64,000 bases of DNA from Draconibacterium sediminis (GCF_000949475.1 NZ_JRHC01000004.1:372001-436000); one strand, 5' to 3'. Shown: positions 14,871 to 24,982, counted from the first letter of the stretch. Notes: generated by a model not told the origin, from the letters alone. Made by a program: numbers and translations.

Positions 14871-16406
14871 TTATGCTTGTTCGATGAAATGCATGGCCGC
14901 TTTAATGCCATCGGCGGCACTCGAAATAATTCCGCCGGCATAGCCGCTGCCTTCACCAACGATGTAAATATTCTCGAATCCTTCGCATAGACCACTTTGG
15001 TCGCGAATTACCTGAACGGGTGATGAAGTTTTACTTTCGAAACCTAAAAGGTTGCCATTTTCGAAACCACGCATTTTACGAATAAAATCCTGCAAACCGA
15101 CCTGCATCGATTCTACAATCGGCCTGGGCAGCAAGTCCCATAGCGGAGCTGGTTTTAAACCCAGCGGGTAACTGGTTTCAAACTGCGAGCCTTTTCCTTT
15201 CTGTTTCAGGAAGTCGTTGATAGAACATGCAGGCGCAGCATAACCGTTTGCATATTGATAAAAACTCTCTTCCAGTTTTTGCAGGTTGTCCAGCGCTTCA
15301 ATGGGTGAAACTGTTTTTCCTGCCAGCTCATCAGGATGAATGGCGGCTACGCAGGCAGCATTGGCAAAATTGCCGTTGCGTCTGTAATAGCTCATGCCGT
15401 TTACGATGTTGGTATTTTCGTAAGCCGCTGCCGGAACAACCATGCCGCCCGGGCACATACAAAACGAAAAAACCGAATGTTTGCCGTCGGCTTGTGAAGT
15501 GAGGCGGTATTCGGCGGCTTTAACTCCCGGAAGTTGCGGTTTTCCCCACTGTGCCCTGTTGATGATTTCCTGTGTGTGTTCCATCCGGCTGCCAATGGCA
15601 AAGTTTTTAGTGCGGAAAGGAATGCCTCTTCTGATCAACATTTTATAGGTTTCGAAAGCAGAATGACCGGGAGCAATAAAAAGCGCATCAGCCGGAAAAT
15701 TACCTTTGGATGTAATAACCTCTTTTACGTTCGAATTGGTAATTACCACATCTTCCAGCATTGTTTCAAAGAGAAATCTGCCTCCAAGACTCTCAAAAGA
15801 TTCACGCAGATTCTGCACTATTTTTCTGAGGTTGTCGGTTCCCAAATGCGGGTGTGTCATGTAGAGAATCTCTTCCGGTGCACCGGCTTCCACGTAACTC
15901 GACAGGATAAACTGCTTTTCTTTAGATATGCGTTTAGAGCGCGAAGTGAGTTTACCATCCGAGAAAGTTCCGGCTCCACCTTCACCAAAAGCGTAATTGT
16001 TTTGTGCGTTGAAAGTTCCGGTTCGTTCAAAGTTGGAAATGGCTTTGCCACGTGTTGTAACATCTGAGCCGCGTTCGATCAGCGTAACATCAAAACCGGC
16101 TTTCTGTAATACAAAAGCATTAAAGAAACCGGCTGGGCCGCTACCAACAACCACGATTTTTTTATTGCTTTTCCTGTAAGGTATTTCCAGCTTTTCTTTT
16201 TCAACCTGCTCGTCCCCTTTAATTTCAGGCGATGATACAACAGCTTTTACCAACCAGTGAATGTTCGATTTATTCCGGGCATCCAAACTTTTTGTCTCCA
16301 GCTCGTACGAAAAGTTCTTAATCCGAAGTGTTTTGGCAATTTGGCCTTGCAGCAATTCGGGGCTGTAGTTGGTGGGTAATTTAAATGAAACTGATTTTGT
16401 TCCCAT
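14871..16406 (-). CDS. FAD-dependent dehydrogenase-like protein (COG2509 type)
   Basis: A 511-residue flavoprotein. An N-terminal domain of about 85 residues precedes the Rossmann motif 'VVVGSGPAGFFNAFVLQKAG' (about 86-105) and 'LIERG'. Later come 'FGEGGAGTFSDGKLTSR', 'MTHPHLGTDNL', 'FAIGSRMEHTQ', 'CMCPGGMV' and the C-terminal FAD contact 'IVGEGSGYAGGIISSAADG'. This order is that of the widespread uncharacterised COG2509 family. Substrate and electron acceptor are unknown. It is a single gene, divergent from the efflux operon. Confidence 0.85.
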   Translation of the reverse strand: MGTKSVSFKLPTNYSPELLQGQIAKTLRIKNFSYELETKSLDARNKSNIHWLVKAVVSSPEIKGDEQVEKEKLEIPYRKSNKKIVVVGSGPAGFFNAFVLQKAGFDVTLIERGSDVTTRGKAISNFERTGTFNAQNNYAFGEGGAGTFSDGKLTSRSKRISKEKQFILSSYVEAGAPEEILYMTHPHLGTDNLRKIVQNLRESFESLGGRFLFETMLEDVVITNSNVKEVITSKGNFPADALFIAPGHSAFETYKMLIRRGIPFRTKNFAIGSRMEHTQEIINRAQWGKPQLPGVKAAEYRLTSQADGKHSVFSFCMCPGGMVVPAAAYENTNIVNGMSYYRRNGNFANAACVAAIHPDELAGKTVSPIEALDNLQKLEESFYQYANGYAAPACSINDFLKQKGKGSQFETSYPLGLKPAPLWDLLPRPIVESMQVGLQDFIRKMRGFENGNLLGFESKTSSPVQVIRDQSGLCEGFENIYIVGEGSGYAGGIISSAADGIKAAMHFIEQA

Positions 16407-16699
16407 GTACTGAAATATTAGAAGCCAAAAATACGGAAAGATCGCAGGTTTCTGAACACCATATCAAAAAAACAAAAAATCATTGTAACGTATCAAAAAG
16501 TTGTGCGTCACATAACTGAAAAAACAAGCAAGCTTTAAAGCTATAAAAACAAAAAACGTTCAAAAATATTTTTTTACATGCCCAAATAGGTCGTTCGTCG
16601 AAAAAAGACCTCGGGTAAGCCTTTTTTTCATCAACTTTAGTTCGAAAACAAAAATCAACGGCTTTTAATAGTCGGATAAACAGAAAACAAGTTCAAGCC
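16407..16699. other. Intergenic region between COG2509 gene and efflux operon
   Basis: A+T-rich, no gene. It must hold both divergent promoters, but I see no convincing TAnnTTTG pair. A weak hairpin AGGTC (16588-16592) / GACCT (16607-16611) precedes a run of seven T (16622-16628) and could attenuate the efflux operon; this is weak evidence. Confidence 0.35.
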
Positions 16700-17425
16700 A
16701 TGATTAGTCTAAACAATGTTCACAAGTCGTACGTAACGGGTAGTAACTCGTTGCATGTATTAAAAGGAATCGACCTCGAAATCAAATCCGGAGAGTTCGT
16801 CTCCATAATGGGGTCATCGGGTTCCGGGAAATCAACCTTACTTAACATCCTTGGAATTTTGGATAACTACGATGAAGGATCGTATTATCTGAACGGATCG
16901 TTGGTAAAAGATATGTCGGAAAAGAAAGCCGCCAAACTCCGCAACGAGTTAGTAGGTTTTGTATTCCAGTCGTTTAACCTGATTTCTTTTAAAAACGCTC
17001 TTGAAAATGTGGCGCTTCCGCTGTATTATCAGGGAGTGAATCGGAAAAAGCGAAACAAAATTGCAGAAGAATACCTCGATAAAGTTGGTTTGCTGGATTG
17101 GGCGACGCACTTACCCAGCGAAATGTCGGGCGGACAAAAACAACGTGTAGCGATTGCACGTTCACTTATCTCTCAGCCAAAAATTATTTTTGCCGATGAG
17201 CCAACCGGTGCACTCGATACCAGCACATCGTACGAGGTAATGGATATTCTGAAAGAAATTAACGATGACGGAATTACAGTTATTCTGGTAACACACGAGC
17301 ACGATATTGCTTCGATGACCCAGAAAATTGTCCGATTGAAAGATGGCCGGATCGATGAGATCATTAAAAACGGCGATTTGAAAAACTTTCAGCATCGTTA
17401 CGCCAAAGAACTGGAAACAGCCTAG
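16700..17425 (+). CDS. ABC transporter ATP-binding protein (MacB/LolD type)
   Basis: A 241-residue ATPase with Walker A 'GSSGSGKST' (about 37-45), Q-loop 'FVFQSFNL', signature 'MSGGQKQRVAIARSL', Walker B 'IIFADEPTGALD' and His switch 'VTHEHDI'. This is the MacB/LolD class that drives mechanotransmission-type transporters with FtsX-like permeases. It starts an operon with two permeases, an HlyD-type adaptor and a TolC-type channel, so it most likely powers export of a small molecule, peptide or lipid across the envelope. The C-terminal extension 'NFQHRYAKELETA' is short. Confidence 0.93.
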   Translation: MISLNNVHKSYVTGSNSLHVLKGIDLEIKSGEFVSIMGSSGSGKSTLLNILGILDNYDEGSYYLNGSLVKDMSEKKAAKLRNELVGFVFQSFNLISFKNALENVALPLYYQGVNRKKRNKIAEEYLDKVGLLDWATHLPSEMSGGQKQRVAIARSLISQPKIIFADEPTGALDTSTSYEVMDILKEINDDGITVILVTHEHDIASMTQKIVRLKDGRIDEIIKNGDLKNFQHRYAKELETA

Positions 17426-17500
17426 AGAAGTCTGCAGTCGCAGTTTTCAGTCTCAGTGGGCAGTTTGCTCTTATACTTATCACTTTAAACTTAAGCTATC

Positions 17501-18763
17501 ATGTTCGATATTGATAAATGGCAGGAGATCTTTGCCACCATCAAAAAAAATAAAATGCGCACTTTCCTTACCGGATTTAGCGTTGCCTGGGGGATTTTTA
17601 TGTTGATGATCCTTCTGGGGGCCGGTAATGGATTAAGCAACGGTGTGTCGGAAAACTTTATGCGCGATGCCGTTAACGCCATGTGGTTGTGGAGTGGCCG
17701 TACCAGCATACCTTACAAAGGCATGCAGGAAAACAGGGAAATCCGTTTTACCAATGCCGATTACGATATCCTGAAAGATTTGGAAGGAATTGAGCACACC
17801 TCGGGCCGTTATTATATTGGCGGAAACTTATTCTCTTACGGAAGCGAATACGGCGAGTATTCAGCTATAACTTGTCATCCTGATTTAAAAGATGTTGAGT
17901 CGATTGAAATTGTAGAAGGTCGTTTTGTGAACCAGGTTGATATCGATCAGACCCGAAAATCGGTGGTGTTGGGGAAAGATATTTACGATGCACTTTTTGA
18001 TGGTAAAGAGGCCGTTGGTGAATATGTTCGTGTAAATAACATTCCGTTTAAAGTGGTTGGAATTTGTAAAGAAGGAGGAGGTACACGTCACCGAAATGCA
18101 TACATACCGGTTACTACGGGGCAAAAAGTATTTAACGGATCAAACCGCCTGCATAATTTTGCCTTAACCATTAACGCCGAAACAATAGAAGAAAGCCAGG
18201 CCATTGAAAACCGTGTTCGGGAGAGACTGGCGCGCAAACATAAATTCGACGCTACGGATGAATCGGCCATGGGATCGTACAGTAAACTGGAAGATGTAAT
18301 TCAAACCATGAAGATCTTCCAGGCGATCGATATTTTCATTTGGATTATTGGAATAGGAACCCTGATTGCCGGTGTGGTTGGCGTAAGCAACATCATGCTG
18401 ATTGTGGTAAAAGAACGCACAAAAGAAATTGGCATCCGAAAAGCCATTGGTGCCAGTCCTGCTTCGGTAATTGGATTAATCCTTTTGGAAGCCGTAATGA
18501 TCACAACAATTGCAGGATACATCGGACTGGTGTTGGGAACCGGATTGATGGAAGGTTTGAATTTTATCGTAGAGAAACAATTTGAAGCTTCAGCGGCAAC
18601 TAACGGCGGAAATGGAGAAACCTTGTTCCGCAACCCGACCGTTGACCTGGGAATTGCCCTATCGGCAACATTATTACTGGTAATTGCCGGAGCTATTGCG
18701 GGTTATATTCCTGCAAAACGAGCTGCAAAAATCAAACCTATTGAAGCCTTGCGCGACGAATAA
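17501..18763 (+). CDS. MacB/FtsX-type ABC permease, copy 1
   Basis: A 420-residue permease with the MacB topology: one helix near residues 21-45 ('FLTGFSVAWGIFMLMILLGAG'), a large periplasmic domain (about 50-270), then three C-terminal FtsX helices (about 280-305, 335-355, 385-405). It contains 'GVVGVSNIMLIVVKERTKEI' and 'IGIRKAIGASP', and ends 'AKRAAKIKPIEALRDE', the family coupling region. It follows the ATPase by 75 bp and is 27 bp before its paralogue; the two could form a heterodimer. Confidence 0.93.
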   Translation: MFDIDKWQEIFATIKKNKMRTFLTGFSVAWGIFMLMILLGAGNGLSNGVSENFMRDAVNAMWLWSGRTSIPYKGMQENREIRFTNADYDILKDLEGIEHTSGRYYIGGNLFSYGSEYGEYSAITCHPDLKDVESIEIVEGRFVNQVDIDQTRKSVVLGKDIYDALFDGKEAVGEYVRVNNIPFKVVGICKEGGGTRHRNAYIPVTTGQKVFNGSNRLHNFALTINAETIEESQAIENRVRERLARKHKFDATDESAMGSYSKLEDVIQTMKIFQAIDIFIWIIGIGTLIAGVVGVSNIMLIVVKERTKEIGIRKAIGASPASVIGLILLEAVMITTIAGYIGLVLGTGLMEGLNFIVEKQFEASAATNGGNGETLFRNPTVDLGIALSATLLLVIAGAIAGYIPAKRAAKIKPIEALRDE

Positions 18764-18790
18764 CAGAAACGAAAACAAAAGCAGAAAACA

Positions 18791-20062
18791 ATGTTCGACT
18801 TAGACCTTTGGAAAGAAATATTAAGCGCTTTAAAGAAAAACCGGATGCGCAGTTTTATGACCGCTTTCGGTGTGTTCTGGGGAATATTTATGCTGATAAT
18901 TATGTCGGGAGCCGGTCGTGCCCTTGAAAATGGGGTGATGGACGGAATTAAAGCTTTCGCATCTAACTCGGCATTCTTCTGGACCGAGCGCACCAGCGTG
19001 CCTTATAAAGGATTTCAACGGGGACGACGCTGGAACTACAAAAATACAGATATTGAATACATAAAAGCCAACATCAGCGATATTGAATACTTGTCGCCAC
19101 GATTGTTCGGACCAAGCAGCGGAGGCGGAGATAATGTAATTCGCGGTAAAAAAACAGGCGCCTTTAACATTTATGGTGATTATCCCGAGTTTTTCAAAAT
19201 CGATCCGTGGACACCGCTGCAGGGCCGACTGATCAATACCATCGATATTCAACATTCGCGAAAAGTGGTAAACATTGGTGAACGTGTGGTGGAAGTCATG
19301 TTCGACAAGGACGAAGATCCAATTGGACAATACCTGAAAATTAACGGCGTTTACTTCCAGGTGGTTGGTGTGGTAAAAGGCGAAACCCGCGTAAATATTG
19401 GTAGTGGCCGGAAAAATGAAACCATAATAATGCCGTTCACAACCATGCAAAAGACCTATAACATGGGCGACGATGTGCACTTTTTTTCGGTAACCTCGCA
19501 ACCCGGAGTGCCAGTGAGTAAAGTGGAAAGCCGTTTAAAAGAATTGATGAAAGAACGCCACAGTGTTGCACTCGACGATCAACAGGCTGTTGGGTCGTTT
19601 AACATAGAGGTGGAGTGGAAAAAATATATGGGACTTTTCACCGGAATTCAGATCCTAACCTGGATCGTGGGAATCGGAACTTTGCTGGCCGGTGTAATTG
19701 GCGTAAGCAATATTATGCTGGTAATTATTAAAGAACGCACGCAGGAAATTGGTATTCAGCGCGCCATTGGTGCCACTCCGGGGAAAGTGATTCTTCACAT
19801 TGTTGCCGAAAGTGTTTTCCTCACCGTACTTGCCGGATACCTTGGTTTGGCGCTGGGTGTCGGCCTGCTTGAGCTGCTGAATATGGCGTTGGAAATGAAT
19901 GCCGGTAGCGGAGATGATATTTTCTTCCGCCGCCCTGAGATCAGTTTCCAAATGGCAGTTGGAGCGCTTTCAGTACTGGTGGTTTCCGGAATTTTTGCCG
20001 GATTAATTCCGGCGCGGCGGGCGGTAAGTATTAAACCGATTGATGCTTTGCGCGACGAGTAA
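18791..20062 (+). CDS. MacB/FtsX-type ABC permease, copy 2
   Basis: A 423-residue paralogue of the preceding permease with the same layout: start 'MFDLDLWKEILSALKKNRMR', N-terminal helix, periplasmic domain and three C-terminal helices with 'GVIGVSNIMLVIIKERTQEI', 'IGIQRAIGATPGK', and a matching end 'IKPIDALRDE'. The periplasmic domains of the two copies differ much more than the membrane parts, suggesting an ancient duplication with specialised surfaces, probably a heterodimeric exporter. Inference from similarity seen by eye. Confidence 0.93.
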   Translation: MFDLDLWKEILSALKKNRMRSFMTAFGVFWGIFMLIIMSGAGRALENGVMDGIKAFASNSAFFWTERTSVPYKGFQRGRRWNYKNTDIEYIKANISDIEYLSPRLFGPSSGGGDNVIRGKKTGAFNIYGDYPEFFKIDPWTPLQGRLINTIDIQHSRKVVNIGERVVEVMFDKDEDPIGQYLKINGVYFQVVGVVKGETRVNIGSGRKNETIIMPFTTMQKTYNMGDDVHFFSVTSQPGVPVSKVESRLKELMKERHSVALDDQQAVGSFNIEVEWKKYMGLFTGIQILTWIVGIGTLLAGVIGVSNIMLVIIKERTQEIGIQRAIGATPGKVILHIVAESVFLTVLAGYLGLALGVGLLELLNMALEMNAGSGDDIFFRRPEISFQMAVGALSVLVVSGIFAGLIPARRAVSIKPIDALRDE

Positions 20063-20119
20063 AAAAGGATTAATGATTAAGGATAAATTGAAACAAAAAA
20101 CAATAAAAGCAAATTAGCC

Positions 20120-21250
20120 ATGAAGAAAGTATTTAAAATTTTAGGAGTTGTAGTATTGGTTGCAATATTTGGAGGAACGCTTTTCTTCCTGTACAACAAA
20201 TCGAAAAAGAAAACAGATTTTTTTGAAAACAAGAACCCGTTTTATAGCGAGGTAGTAATGAAAACGGTGGCTACCGGTTCGGTGGTTCCACGTTTTGAAA
20301 TTGAGATCGTTCCGCAGGTTTCAGGAATTATTGATGAATTGTTTGTTGAAGCCGGCGATAAAATTACCAAAGGGCAGGTGGTTGCCCGTATCAAAATTAT
20401 TCCTGATATGGTGACACTGAATTCGGCCGAAACTCGTGTAAACCGTGCAAAAATTGGTTTTGAAGATGCACAGATCGATTACGACCGTCAGCAGAAATTA
20501 TTTGATAAAGAAGTGATCTCCTACGAAGAGTTTAAAGCTGCAAAAGTGGCCTACGATTCAGCAAAAGAAGAATTAACCGCTGCCGAAAATAATCTGGAAT
20601 TAATTAAAAACGGTGTAACAAAAAAGGCTGAAACGGCTACTAATACGCTTGTGCGCTCAACCATCGACGGTATGGTTCTGGATGTTCCGGTTGAAGAAGG
20701 TAACTCGGTAATTCAGGCAAATACCTTTAACGCAGGAACTACCATTGCGTCGGTTGCCGATATGAGCGATATGATATTTGAAGGAAATGTTGACGAAACA
20801 GAAGTAGGTAAAATTCGCGAAGGAATGCCAATTGAACTGGAAATTGGTGCTATCGACAAAGAAAAATTTGCTGCCGTTCTGGAATATATTTCGCCAAAAG
20901 GTGTGGAAGAAAACGGTGCCATTCAGTTTGAGATTAAAGCAAATGTGAAACTGAAGGAAGGCCAGTTTATACGTGCCGGATACAGTGCAAACGCCAATAT
21001 CGTTCTGGAGCGCAAAGACAATGTGATGGTTATTCCCGAAGGTTTGCTTCAATTTGAGAACGACTCGTCGTTTGTTGAGGTGAACATAGGTACGGCCGAA
21101 GAACCAAACTACGAAAAACGTTGGGTACACACAGGCCTTTCTGACGGGATAAATATTGAAATTACCGAAGGATTGAATGTAGAGGATAAAGTTAAAGGTG
21201 AAAAGATTGATCCGAAGAAAGTTCAGGAAGCACAAGCCAATAATGGCTAA
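20120..21250 (+). CDS. HlyD/MacA-type periplasmic adaptor (membrane fusion protein)
   Basis: A 376-residue adaptor anchored by one N-terminal helix (about 5-26, 'ILGVVVLVAIFGGTLFFLY'). It shows the split lipoyl domain ('SGIIDELFVEAGDKITKGQV' ... 'STIDGMVLDVPVEEGNSV'), a coiled-coil hairpin between them (about 95-155), then beta-barrel and membrane-proximal domains. It should bridge the two-permease ABC pump and the TolC-type channel. It lies between those genes, as in MacA-MacB-TolC systems. Substrate unknown. Confidence 0.92.
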   Translation: MKKVFKILGVVVLVAIFGGTLFFLYNKSKKKTDFFENKNPFYSEVVMKTVATGSVVPRFEIEIVPQVSGIIDELFVEAGDKITKGQVVARIKIIPDMVTLNSAETRVNRAKIGFEDAQIDYDRQQKLFDKEVISYEEFKAAKVAYDSAKEELTAAENNLELIKNGVTKKAETATNTLVRSTIDGMVLDVPVEEGNSVIQANTFNAGTTIASVADMSDMIFEGNVDETEVGKIREGMPIELEIGAIDKEKFAAVLEYISPKGVEENGAIQFEIKANVKLKEGQFIRAGYSANANIVLERKDNVMVIPEGLLQFENDSSFVEVNIGTAEEPNYEKRWVHTGLSDGINIEITEGLNVEDKVKGEKIDPKKVQEAQANNG

Positions 21251-21305
21251 CAGTAGGTAATTCACATTGCTTTATGTAAATTAGTGGCAAAACAAAAAAC
21301 AATAC

Positions 21306-22646
21306 ATGATGAAGAATCTTTTAACCTTATTTTTAGGAATATTACTGTCGGGCGGAGCCTTGAATCTGCAGGCGCAAAACGAATGGGATTTACAGACCTG
21401 TTTCGATTACGCCATTCAAAACAACCTTCAGGTAAAACGGCAGGAGATAAATACACGTTACAACGAAACGCTGGTTAAGCAGGCAAAAGATGATAAGCTG
21501 CCTAACCTGAATGGCCAGGTGAGCAACGATTTTAGTTTTGGCCGTTCGTTAACCTACGACAATACTTACGACAATATTAACTCGGCTAGTGTAGCCGGAG
21601 GGTTAAATACCAGCATGACACTGTTTAACGGAATGACGCTTAGCAACACCGTTAAAATGCGTGAGCTCGATTTGCAGGCAACATTGGCCGATCTGCAAAA
21701 AACAAAAGACGATATTATGCTGGCTATTGCAGCCGAATACCTCGAAATTCTTTTTGCGCAGGAGGTACAACTGGTTGCCGAGGCTACCATCGAGGTAACC
21801 AAACAGCAGATTAATCGCACCCGTCAGCTTGTTGATGCAGGAAGTGAAGCACGTGGAGCTTTGCTTGAAATTGAAGCGCAGCTGGCTCGCGAAGAGCTGG
21901 ATTTGGTAAATGCACAAAACCGTGTTCAGTTGGCTTACCTGAATTTGTACCAGTTTTTGGAATTACCCATGGCCGAAAGTTTTAAGATTAAAGAGCCCGT
22001 ATTGCCCGAAGTTCAGGCCAACCTTACCATGATAAACGCTTACGATGTGTTTAGCAACGCAATTAATGTACGCCCCGAAATAAAAGCGGCACAGTTGCGT
22101 GTTGAAAGTGCCATGAAACAGTTGGAAATTGCCAAGGGATATCGTTATCCGAGTTTGAGTTTTGGCGCCAACTATTACAACCAGTATAACAACCAGTACA
22201 AAGACTTTGAAGGAAACCGCATTGATTTAGGCGAACAGCTGAAAAACAACAGCCGCTCGAGTTTGGGATTAACTTTGAGTATCCCGATTTTCAATCGTTT
22301 CCAGGTGAAGAACAATATTTCGAACTCAGAATTGCAAATTGCGGATTACGAGTACCAGTTACAACAAAACCGCAATGTTTTGCGCAGAGACATTGAGCAG
22401 GTGTACACCAATGCGCTGGCTGCATTTAATCGTTACATTTCTACCGATAAAGCGGTGGCTTCAATGAAAGAAGCTTTCCGTTACACCGAAGAAAAGTTTA
22501 ACGTGGGAATGATCAATTCGGTAGAATACAATCAGAGTAAAACAAATCTGACCAATGCTCAGTCGGATCTGATACAAGCAAAATACGAATACATTTTCCG
22601 CACGAAAATACTTGATTTCTACAACGGTGTAGCAATCACCTTGTAG
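21306..22646 (+). CDS. TolC-family outer-membrane efflux channel
   Basis: A 446-residue outer-membrane protein: signal peptide (about 1-24, ending 'LNLQAQ'), then two OEP repeats with long helices ('QTCFDYAIQNNLQVKRQEI' near the start and 'VRPEIKAAQLRVESAMKQL' in the second half). The motif 'SLGLTLSIPIFNRFQVKN' is typical of TolC-like proteins. It closes the efflux operon and is followed by a strong terminator. The whole operon is complete in this window. Confidence 0.93.
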   Translation: MMKNLLTLFLGILLSGGALNLQAQNEWDLQTCFDYAIQNNLQVKRQEINTRYNETLVKQAKDDKLPNLNGQVSNDFSFGRSLTYDNTYDNINSASVAGGLNTSMTLFNGMTLSNTVKMRELDLQATLADLQKTKDDIMLAIAAEYLEILFAQEVQLVAEATIEVTKQQINRTRQLVDAGSEARGALLEIEAQLAREELDLVNAQNRVQLAYLNLYQFLELPMAESFKIKEPVLPEVQANLTMINAYDVFSNAINVRPEIKAAQLRVESAMKQLEIAKGYRYPSLSFGANYYNQYNNQYKDFEGNRIDLGEQLKNNSRSSLGLTLSIPIFNRFQVKNNISNSELQIADYEYQLQQNRNVLRRDIEQVYTNALAAFNRYISTDKAVASMKEAFRYTEEKFNVGMINSVEYNQSKTNLTNAQSDLIQAKYEYIFRTKILDFYNGVAITL

Positions 22647-22674
22647 CAGATCTTGCTTGAACATTGTTTTTTGT

Positions 22675-22706
22675 GCCTCCGGCTGAAAAGTCGGAGGCTT
22701 TTTATT
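22675..22706 (+). terminator. Terminator of the efflux operon
   Basis: GCCTCCGGCT (22675-22684) pairs with AGTCGGAGGC (22689-22698), one G-T pair, GAAA tetraloop, followed by TTTTTATTTG. Confidence 0.9.
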
Positions 22707-22738
22707 TGTAAAACTTATCTAACCTGACAATTTGCACA

Positions 22739-22766
22739 TTGTAATTCCGACAATTTGATATCTTTG
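22739..22766 (+). promoter_or_regulatory. Promoter of the DUF5916 gene
   Basis: TTG at 22739-22741, 17 bp, TATCTTTG at 22759-22766 (TAnnTTTG). The word GACAATTTG occurs at 22726-22734 and 22750-22758, a 24-bp-spaced direct repeat ending just before the -7 element. Confidence 0.55.
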
Positions 22767-22807
22767 TCGCCAACGTATTATACCTAAATCAATTAAAGCT
22801 GTTTCTT

Positions 22808-24982
22808 ATGAAGTTGCCTTTGGTCTTATTTCTCTGTGTATTTTTGGCATATACTGCTGTTGCCAACAATTATAACTCAAAATCGGATACAACGATAAAT
22901 ACCTTCAATAAAGCCTATGTTTATCGCGTAAAGAAATTGCAGGACGTAATAAATATTGATGGTGTAATTGACGAAAACGACTGGAAACAAGCGCAAAAAG
23001 CAGATAAGTTTTACCGGGTGCTACCTGTTGATACCGGTTTTGCCACGCAGCCTTCAACAATGATGATGGCTTACGACGACAAAGCTTTGTACGTAGCACA
23101 AATATTTTACGACACCATTCCCGGCGATCGTGTGATGGAATCGTTCCGCCGCGATTTTAGCTTTGGAAATAACGATAACCTGCTTATATTTTTCGATACA
23201 TTTTTGGATCAGACAAACGGTTTTTCATTTGGGGTTTCGGCCTCGGGAGCCAAGTGGGACGGTACCATGAGTAACGGACACAGTATTTCGTTGGATTGGG
23301 ACTGCAAATGGGAAATGAAAACCAAACATTACGACAACCGTTGGGTGAGCGAAATGCGTATTCCGTTTAAATCGGTTCGGTATCCGAAAGGAAGTAAGGA
23401 ATGGAACGTAAACTTTAGCCGATTGGATTTGAAATCGAACGAAAAGTCGGCATGGGCGCCTGTGCCAAGGCAGTTTCCAACGGCTTCGCTGGCTTACTCC
23501 GGGCGTATGCAGTTTGAGGAGCCGCTACCAAAATCAAAAATGCAATTTTCAGTAATTCCGTATTTATTGGGTGGCGCAGCAAAAGATTTTGAGGCCGGCA
23601 CAAGTACCGATTACCGTACCGATGTTGGTTTTGATGCCAAAGTTGGTATTTCATCGTCGATGACACTCGACCTGACGTATAACCCCGATTTTGCACAGGT
23701 TGAAGTTGATCAGCAGGTTACCAATATCGACCGTTTTGAATTGTTCTTCCCCGAAAAACGGCAGTTCTTTCTCGAGAACAGCGACCTTTTTTCAAGTTAT
23801 GGTTATTCGCATACTTTAACTCCGTTTTTTTCGCGCAGAATTGGTTTGGATGCCCCGGTACTTGCCGGTGCCCGACTGAGTGGGAAAATTGGCAACGACT
23901 GGCGGGTAGGCTTTATGAATATGACTACCGAGGAAACCGGTGAAAACCTGGCGCGGAATTTTACTGTGGCTTCTGTTCAGAAGAAAATGTTTACGCGGTC
24001 GAGCCTTGGATTTATTGCCGTTAACAAAGAATATTTTGATGTGCCATCGGACACCAGCATGTATAACCGGGTGATTGGTTTTGATTATAACCTGGCCAGC
24101 AAAGACAATGTTTGGGACGGAAAGTTCTTTTACCACCGTTCGTTTCAACCCGATAATCCCGACAAACAATATGCACAGGGAGCCATGTTAATGTATAAAA
24201 CCCAGCACCTGAACCTGGGCCTTTTCGAAACTTCGGTAGGCGAAAACTATCGTGCCGAGGCCGGATATGTGCGCCGTACAGGATATAATTTTATTGGTGC
24301 TTCAGCCGGTTATACTTTTGTGCCCAATAAAAAAGTGGTAAATCATGGACCGAGTATAAAACTTGATAACTATTTTAATCCTGATAAGGATTTGATAGAA
24401 CATCAATACCAGTTCGAATATGAGTTAACCTTTGCAAACCGTGCAGAATTGGGGTTTGAATATACCGACCATTTTGTACAGCTACGAAACGATTTTAATC
24501 CTACACAGGATCCTGAACATTATTTGCCCGAAGGATCGGAATATGATTTTGGACTCTTCTCTGTTTCCTATCAATCTACCCGCAAGTCGTTGTTTACCTG
24601 GCAGGCCGAAGCCTCAAAAGGTAGTTTCTATAGTGGCGATATTCAGTACATCCAGGGAGAGATCGGTTACCGCTTTCAACCCTATGTAAACCTGACCATG
24701 AATTTTAACTACACCGATATGGATTTGGGCGATCCGTTTAGCCGCGAAAAATTCTGGCTGGTGGGCCCGAAAATGGATATCACTTTTACCGATAAAATTT
24801 TCTGGTCGACTTTTGTGCAGTACAACGAACAAATCGACAATCTGAATATCAACTCGCGCTTTCAGTGGCGTTACCAGCCCGTTTCGGATATTTACCTGGT
24901 TTATACAGACAATTATTTTACCGGAAACTGGAACTCACGAAACAGGGCGGTGGTTTTAAAAATGACTTACTGGTTTAATTAA
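22808..24982 (+). CDS. DUF5916 outer-membrane protein with N-terminal CBM9-like domain
   Basis: A 724-residue exported protein: signal peptide (about 1-19), a CBM9-like carbohydrate-binding fold (about 40-230; 'INIDGVIDENDWKQAQ', 'YDDKALYVAQIFYD'), then a beta-rich DUF5916 region to the C-terminus with the hallmark 'FELFFPEKRQFFLENSDLF' and many alternating strands ending 'RAVVLKMTYWFN', an aromatic C-terminal strand typical of outer-membrane barrels. Function is unknown for the family; a surface-exposed sugar- or polymer-binding barrel is inference. It is monocistronic with its own promoter. Confidence 0.88.
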   Translation: MKLPLVLFLCVFLAYTAVANNYNSKSDTTINTFNKAYVYRVKKLQDVINIDGVIDENDWKQAQKADKFYRVLPVDTGFATQPSTMMMAYDDKALYVAQIFYDTIPGDRVMESFRRDFSFGNNDNLLIFFDTFLDQTNGFSFGVSASGAKWDGTMSNGHSISLDWDCKWEMKTKHYDNRWVSEMRIPFKSVRYPKGSKEWNVNFSRLDLKSNEKSAWAPVPRQFPTASLAYSGRMQFEEPLPKSKMQFSVIPYLLGGAAKDFEAGTSTDYRTDVGFDAKVGISSSMTLDLTYNPDFAQVEVDQQVTNIDRFELFFPEKRQFFLENSDLFSSYGYSHTLTPFFSRRIGLDAPVLAGARLSGKIGNDWRVGFMNMTTEETGENLARNFTVASVQKKMFTRSSLGFIAVNKEYFDVPSDTSMYNRVIGFDYNLASKDNVWDGKFFYHRSFQPDNPDKQYAQGAMLMYKTQHLNLGLFETSVGENYRAEAGYVRRTGYNFIGASAGYTFVPNKKVVNHGPSIKLDNYFNPDKDLIEHQYQFEYELTFANRAELGFEYTDHFVQLRNDFNPTQDPEHYLPEGSEYDFGLFSVSYQSTRKSLFTWQAEASKGSFYSGDIQYIQGEIGYRFQPYVNLTMNFNYTDMDLGDPFSREKFWLVGPKMDITFTDKIFWSTFVQYNEQIDNLNINSRFQWRYQPVSDIYLVYTDNYFTGNWNSRNRAVVLKMTYWFN

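Noticed and set aside
16700-22646. Reading the efflux operon as the lipoprotein (Lol) exporter
   Set aside because: An HlyD-type adaptor and TolC-type channel in the same operon fit MacAB-TolC export instead; a LolD-type ATPase is encoded separately at 34604.
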